16,134 nt of DNA from an uncultured Actinoplanes sp. (GTDB lineage: Bacteria > Actinomycetota > Actinomycetes > Mycobacteriales > Micromonosporaceae), in assembly GCF_934643405.1 (NCBI RefSeq), contig NZ_CAKUCL010000162.1:1-16134 (forward strand). Direction: 5' to 3'. The number at the start of each line of letters is the position of its first letter. Within the stretch, counting starts at the first letter, position 1. Shown here in pieces: positions 12,940-16,134 of the stretch. The position numbers and the translations under genes were made by a program. The notes under the pieces are model-generated. The model worked only from the letters and a program-made list of their open reading frames with translations, searched no databases and was not told the origin of the DNA.

Positions 12940-14193
12940 ATGCACCACTACGGGGACGAGGTGGCGGCCATGGCCCGGCCGCTGCGGGACCCGGGCGACC
13001 TGGACGTCCTGCTCGACCGGGCGGCCGGCACGCGGGTCGTGATGATCGGCGAGGCCAGCCACGGGACGCACGAGTTCTACGCCTGGCGCGACGCGCTCAC
13101 CCGGCGGCTCATCGCGGAGTGCGGCTTCTCGTTCGTCGCGGTCGAGGGGGACTGGCCGGACTGCGAGCGGGTCGGTGCCGCCGTGCTGGGCTCGTCCGGG
13201 GACCCGCGGGAGGCGCTGCACGCGTACGACCGCTGGCCCACCTGGATGTGGGCGAACGAGGAGGTCGCCGACTTCGCCTGCTGGCTCGCCGGCTTCAACG
13301 CCCGCCACGGCGGCGGGGCCGGGTTCCACGGGCTCGACGTCTACTCGCTGTGGGAGTCGATGCGCGAGATCCTCACCTGGCTGCGCGAGCACGATCCCGA
13401 CCGGGTGCCGGCCGCGCTGGCGGCCTATCACTGCTTCGAGCCGTACGGGGAGGACCCTCAGACGTACGGCTGGGCCACGCGCTTCGTGCCGGCGACCTGC
13501 GAGGACCAGGTCGTGCGGTTGCTCGCCGGCCTGCGCGGACGCGACCTCGCGGTGTGGCAGAACGCCGAGGTCGTGGCCGGCGCCGAGCACTACTACCGGG
13601 CGATGATGCACGGCGGCTCGCTCTCGTGGAATGTCCGCGACCGGCACATGGACGCCACGCTCGCGCGGCTGCTCGACCACTACGGCCCGGCCGCCAAGGC
13701 CGTGGTGTGGGCGCACAACACGCACGTCGGCGACGCCCGCGCCACCGATCAGGCGCGGCACGGCGAGGTGACCATCGGGTCGCTGGCGCGCGACCGGTTC
13801 GGCGCCGGCAACGTGCTCCTGGTCGGTTTCGGCAGCCACCGCGGCACGGTGATCGCCGGTCCCGCGTGGGGCGCGCCGATGGAGGTCATGGGGGTGCCCG
13901 AGGCGCGGCCCGGCTCGGTCGAGGACATCCTGCACCACGCGTCCCCCGCAGAGGCGCTGTTCGTGTTCCCGCCGGCGGAGCGGCGTCCGGACCTGCTCGC
14001 CGACGAACTCGCGCACCGGGCGATCGGCGTGGTCTACCGGCCGGAACGGGACCGCTGGGGCAATTACGTCCCGTCGGTGCTCGGCGAGCGCTACGACGCC
14101 TTCCTCTGGTTCGACGAGACGCACGCCCTGCGCCCCCTGCACCCATGGCACGTGGACGCGCGGGAGCCGGAAACCTATCCCTCAGGCGTCTGA
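12940..14193 (+). CDS. Erythromycin esterase-family hydrolase
   Basis: A 417-residue cytoplasmic protein of the erythromycin esterase family (PF05139 type). Its best known members, EreA and EreB, hydrolyse the macrolactone ester of erythromycin; many chromosomal members have unknown substrates. The key motifs are all present: IGEASHGTHEFYAWR (E38, H41, R50), VAVEGDWPD (E69), WMWANEEV and VVWAHNTHVGDA (H259, H262). As I recall EreB, its active-site Glu43, His46, Arg55 and Glu74 align with a constant offset of five, so the site looks intact. The ATG at 12940 is taken as the start. The ATG at 12970, with GAGGTGG (12958-12964) in front, is a serious alternative and would remove ten residues. No mobile element or other resistance gene is nearby, so this is more likely an ordinary chromosomal paralogue than an acquired resistance gene. 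Confidence 0.88.
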   Translation: MHHYGDEVAAMARPLRDPGDLDVLLDRAAGTRVVMIGEASHGTHEFYAWRDALTRRLIAECGFSFVAVEGDWPDCERVGAAVLGSSGDPREALHAYDRWPTWMWANEEVADFACWLAGFNARHGGGAGFHGLDVYSLWESMREILTWLREHDPDRVPAALAAYHCFEPYGEDPQTYGWATRFVPATCEDQVVRLLAGLRGRDLAVWQNAEVVAGAEHYYRAMMHGGSLSWNVRDRHMDATLARLLDHYGPAAKAVVWAHNTHVGDARATDQARHGEVTIGSLARDRFGAGNVLLVGFGSHRGTVIAGPAWGAPMEVMGVPEARPGSVEDILHHASPAEALFVFPPAERRPDLLADELAHRAIGVVYRPERDRWGNYVPSVLGERYDAFLWFDETHALRPLHPWHVDAREPETYPSGV

Positions 14194-14208
14194 CCTTTTC
14201 CCACCCCC

Positions 14209-14236
14209 TTGACCGTACGGACGGCGGGCGTACGCT
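14209..14236 (+). promoter_or_regulatory. Promoter of the ArsR-SRPBCC operon
   Basis: TTGACC (14209-14214) and TACGCT (14231-14236) are separated by 16 bases. The pair is close to the vegetative actinomycete consensus TTGACA/TAnnnT. The expected transcription start near 14243 leaves a leader of about 28 bases, which contains the operator. This is the best promoter in the window. Confidence 0.65.
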
Positions 14237-14247
14237 AAACCCATCAG

Positions 14248-14271
14248 TTGATAAACCAGGTGGTTGATAAA
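14248..14271. promoter_or_regulatory. Palindromic operator over the ArsR-gene ribosome binding site
   Basis: ATAAACCA-GG-TGGTTGAT (14251-14268) is an almost perfect palindrome, ATnAACCA-GG-TGGTTnAT. TT and AA at the outer ends extend it. A GTTGATAAA direct repeat (14247-14255 and 14263-14271) supplies another half-site. It covers the AGGTGG ribosome binding site (14258-14263) just downstream of the promoter. AACCA/TGGTT arms are, to my knowledge, common for autoregulated ArsR genes paired with AHSA1 proteins. Confidence 0.62.
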
Positions 14272-14600
14272 TGTCCGACCCGATCGACGGCGTCTTCGCC
14301 GCACTTGCCGACCCGACCCGCCGGGCGATCCTGGCCCGGCTCGCGACCGCGGACGCGACCGCGGGTGAGCTGGCCGCCGCCTTCCCGATCACGGCCCAGG
14401 CCGTGTCGAAACACCTGAACGTGCTCGAGGCGGCCGGCCTGATCTCCCGTACGAAGGAAGCGCAGTGGCGGCGTTGCCGCATCGTCGCCGCCCCGCTGCG
14501 TTCCGTGGCCACGTGGGTCGAGCAGTACCGGCGGCTGTGGGAGGAACGCTACGACGCGCTGGACGACTACCTGGGCGACCTGCAGAGGAAGAAGCCATGA
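14271..14600 (+). CDS. ArsR-family winged-helix repressor (SRPBCC-linked type)
   Basis: A 109-residue winged-helix DNA-binding protein. It starts with the family signature FAALADPTRRAILARLA (residues 9-25), followed by the recognition region AFPITAQAVSKHLNVLEAAGLI and the wing SRTKEAQWRRCRI. There is no ELCVC-type cysteine metal site, so it is not a classical arsenic/cadmium sensor; the C-terminal WVEQYRRLWEERYDALDDYL is typical of the subgroup paired with AHSA1/SRPBCC proteins. It probably represses its own operon through the palindrome at 14248-14271 and responds to an unknown small molecule. The ATG has AGGTGG 7 bases upstream. Its stop overlaps the start of the SRPBCC gene in ATGA (14597-14600). 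Confidence 0.92.
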   Translation: MSDPIDGVFAALADPTRRAILARLATADATAGELAAAFPITAQAVSKHLNVLEAAGLISRTKEAQWRRCRIVAAPLRSVATWVEQYRRLWEERYDALDDYLGDLQRKKP

Positions 14601-15055
14601 GCATCATCGTCACCACCCCCGACGACCTGACCATCCGCATGGACCGCACCTTCGACGCGCCGCGCGACCTGGTGTTCGCCTGCCACACCGAGGCCGAGCA
14701 CATCCGCCACTGGTGGGGCCGCGGCAACCCGCTCGACGTCGAGCTGGACTTCTCGGTCGGCGGCAAGTGGCGCTTCGTCGAGCGCGCCGACGGCCAGGAA
14801 CACGCGTTCCGCGGCGAGTTCCGGGCGATCGACGCGCCGGCGTCGTTCACCTGGACCTTCGAGTACGAGCCGATGGCCGGCCACATCGCCGTGGAACGCT
14901 ACGAGTTCACCGAGGAGGGCGGCCGCACGACCGTCCACTGCACGTCCACCTTCGACAGCAAGCAGGACCGCGACGGCATGATCCAGTCCGGCATGGAGGA
15001 GGGCGCGGAGGCGTCGTACCGCGCCCTCGACGACTACCTCGCCCGGCAGCCCTGA
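14597..15055 (+). CDS. AHSA1/SRPBCC-domain protein
   Basis: A 152-residue single-domain protein of the START/SRPBCC fold (Activator of Hsp90 ATPase 1-like subgroup). It has the family opening TIRMDRTFDAPRDLVFACHTEAEHIRHWWG, the SVGGKWRFV and HAFRGEFRAIDAP strands, and the closing helix MEEGAEASYRALDDYLA. These folds form a deep hydrophobic pocket and bind small lipophilic ligands; most bacterial members paired with ArsR regulators have no proven substrate. The start overlaps the ArsR stop, with AGAGGAAG just upstream, so the pair is coupled. It ends only 5 bases before the stop of the convergent DinB-like gene, leaving no room for a separate terminator. Confidence 0.92.
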   Translation: MSIIVTTPDDLTIRMDRTFDAPRDLVFACHTEAEHIRHWWGRGNPLDVELDFSVGGKWRFVERADGQEHAFRGEFRAIDAPASFTWTFEYEPMAGHIAVERYEFTEEGGRTTVHCTSTFDSKQDRDGMIQSGMEEGAEASYRALDDYLARQP

Positions 15056-15060
15056 CCGGT

Positions 15061-15684
15061 TCAGACCACGGAGAACGACCCGGGGAGCGGGCCGCGCCCG
15101 GTCAGCGCGCGCAACACCACCGGCCCGTCCCCGATCTCGACGGCGATCCGCGCCGCCAGCAGGGTCGCCTCGGCCGTGACGTCGGGGCCGAAACCGGCGT
15201 CGACACCGGCCGCGGCGGCCACGTCCATCCCGTGGACCACCAGCTCGAACGTCCGGGTGGGAAGCCAGTCGCGAAGCCGCATCCCACCGCCCGCGGTCGT
15301 CACCACGGCATCGTCCCCGGTGGCCGCGAGCGCCTGGGTGGCCCGCCCCACGAGGTCGCCGATCGTGGCGGCGGGGTCGTCGCCGAGCCGTTCCCCGGTC
15401 GCCCGGGCGTCCTCGGCCGAGGCCTTCACCGCCGCCGCGTAGGTCTCGGCCGGCACCTTGCGGGCCAGCCCGAAATACGCGGCCGCGCTCTCGACGGCGA
15501 CCTCGCCGGCCGGCGTGGCGAGAGCCGCGGGCACCTGACCCAGTCCCGAGCTGACGGCGTGCCCGACCAGGTCCCGCAGCGTCCACTCGCCGAGGCCGGC
15601 CTCGTCCCACCGCCCGCCCGGCACCCGGGAGACGAGATCGGCGAACGAGACGGCGGCGGCGCGAAACGCCCGGCGGTAATCCAT
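15061..15684 (-). CDS. Mycothiol-dependent DinB/maleylpyruvate isomerase-like protein
   Basis: A 207-residue protein of the DinB-like four-helix family related to mycothiol maleylpyruvate isomerase (MDMPI_N/TIGR03086 type). Such proteins bind a divalent metal and are thought to use mycothiol in thiol transfer or isomerisation. WTLRDLVGHAV supplies H42, and the hallmark FELVVHGMDVAAAAG supplies E147 and H151. The H...E-x3-H spacing matches the zinc ligands known in the corynebacterial enzyme (His52, Glu144, His148 as I recall), so the metal site looks intact. I chose the ATG at 15682-15684, since homologues begin at this helix. A GTG at 15709-15711 in the same frame overlaps the upstream stop (GTGA) and could be the true start if the upstream frame is a gene. 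The real substrate is not inferable. Confidence 0.82.
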   Translation of the reverse strand: MDYRRAFRAAAVSFADLVSRVPGGRWDEAGLGEWTLRDLVGHAVSSGLGQVPAALATPAGEVAVESAAAYFGLARKVPAETYAAAVKASAEDARATGERLGDDPAATIGDLVGRATQALAATGDDAVVTTAGGGMRLRDWLPTRTFELVVHGMDVAAAAGVDAGFGPDVTAEATLLAARIAVEIGDGPVVLRALTGRGPLPGSFSVV

Positions 15685-15707
15685 CCCGCCAATCTGCCAT
15701 CCGCGCG

Positions 15708-16134
15708 TCACGGCCGACAGGGCGGCCAGTCCGCCGGCGCCTCCGCCCGCCGATGCCGCCCCACCGGCCGGGCTTGCCCGCTGCGTCCCGCCGCTTCCTC
15801 CGCGCCGGCCGCCGTCACTCGCGCGTCGGTGCCCGCTTCCCCTTCCCCTTCTGCCGCGGGCTGCAGCGCGGTCGCCTCGGCGTGCCGGGCAAGCGGTCCG
15901 GCGGCGCGCACGGGGGCCGGCGACATGCCCGGCAACCCGCTCGGCCGCGCCGGATGACGCTCCGGGACGTCCGCCGGCGCGCCGGACAGACCCGACGGCG
16001 GTGCGGACGCCGGGAGCTGCGGCGCGGGGAAGGCGGGAAGGGACGCCGCCGCGGCGGCCAGACCGGACGGCGCGGACCCGGCCGGCGGAGGGGATTGCCC
16101 AGGCACCGCCCCGGGCGGACCGGACGGCGTGGAC
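15708..16134 (-). CDS. Possible C-terminal part of a Pro/Ala/Ser-rich protein, runs off the window
   Basis: An open frame of 141 codons continues past the right edge and ends in TGA at 15708-15710. The product is low complexity: Pro/Ala/Ser/Gly-rich with repeated PSGL (PSGLAAAA, PSGLSGAP, PSGLPGM), then a charged, Ala/Glu/Arg-rich end. No domain is recognisable; it would be a disordered tail or linker. Third positions are mostly G/C, but less uniformly than in the definite genes. Its stop overlaps a GTG of the downstream DinB-like frame (GTGA), the coupling seen elsewhere in this genome. Because GC-rich DNA often has spurious long frames and the opposite strand is also open here, the call is uncertain. 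Confidence 0.38.
   Translation of the reverse strand, partial: STPSGPPGAVPGQSPPPAGSAPSGLAAAAASLPAFPAPQLPASAPPSGLSGAPADVPERHPARPSGLPGMSPAPVRAAGPLARHAEATALQPAAEGEGEAGTDARVTAAGAEEAAGRSGQARPVGRHRRAEAPADWPPCRP

Noticed and set aside
12733..14151. A 472-codon minus-strand frame opposite the esterase gene
   Set aside because: No domain and typical antisense composition; the plus strand holds all Ere-family motifs.
1..16134. Search for tRNA, rRNA, CRISPR arrays, insertion sequences, attachment sites or a phage/defence island
   Set aside because: No tRNA-like cloverleaf, regularly spaced repeats, transposase/integrase motifs or defence-type genes were seen; all long frames are explained by housekeeping or regulatory families.

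Overview
The window is very GC-rich. Its genes have G/C-heavy third positions, frequent GTG starts, AGGAGG-like ribosome binding sites and many 4-base ATGA/GTGA overlaps. Together with a Wag31/DivIVA-type coiled-coil protein, a mycothiol-type DinB protein, a Hanks-type kinase and a partner-switching module, this points to a filamentous or sporulating actinomycete. A Micromonosporaceae (Actinoplanes-like) origin is my inference; no 16S or taxon marker is present. I see no tRNA, rRNA, CRISPR array, transposase or integrase, so this looks like chromosomal sequence.

Layout. (1) 1-1706, minus strand: a secreted LamG-fold protein followed by a membrane Ser/Thr kinase whose C-terminus runs off the left edge. 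(2) 1897-4155: a partner-switching signalling set. A STAS anti-sigma-factor antagonist and an RsbW-like anti-sigma kinase (plus strand, 4-base overlap) converge, with a 17-base overlap, on a PAS-SpoIIE/PP2C phosphatase on the minus strand. No sigma factor is present. (3) 4161-11091: a carbohydrate locus. A LacI-family repressor (minus) is divergent from a six-gene plus-strand operon: lipoprotein sugar-binding protein, two permeases, a TIM-barrel isomerase/epimerase-like protein, a Gfo/Idh/MocA dehydrogenase and a second TIM-barrel protein. Every junction in the operon overlaps, by 4 or 1 bases. A LacI-type palindrome with an extra phased half-site lies in the divergent promoter. The repressor gene is also only 5 bases upstream of the phosphatase gene, so the carbohydrate and partner-switching modules may share a transcript.

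(4) 11210-12851: a DivIVA/Wag31 paralogue without the usual N-terminal membrane-binding domain, a strong hairpin terminator, then an RDD-family membrane protein with a Pro/Tyr-rich repeat tail. (5) 12940-14193: an erythromycin-esterase-family protein with the expected catalytic Glu/His residues. (6) 14271-15055: an ArsR-type repressor and an AHSA1/SRPBCC protein in a two-gene operon, with a clear promoter and a palindromic operator over the ribosome binding site. (7) 15061-16134, minus strand: a mycothiol-dependent DinB/MDMPI-like protein, and the C-terminal end of a Pro/Ala/Ser-rich low-complexity frame running off the right edge.

The most interesting unit is the carbohydrate operon. A dehydrogenase flanked by two xylose-isomerase-like TIM barrels, with a dedicated importer but no glycoside hydrolase, sugar kinase or transporter ATPase, resembles the oxidise-then-eliminate (3-keto) logic known for levoglucosan and some unusual glycosides. 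The substrate cannot be read from sequence alone. No intergenic gap exceeds 200 bases.
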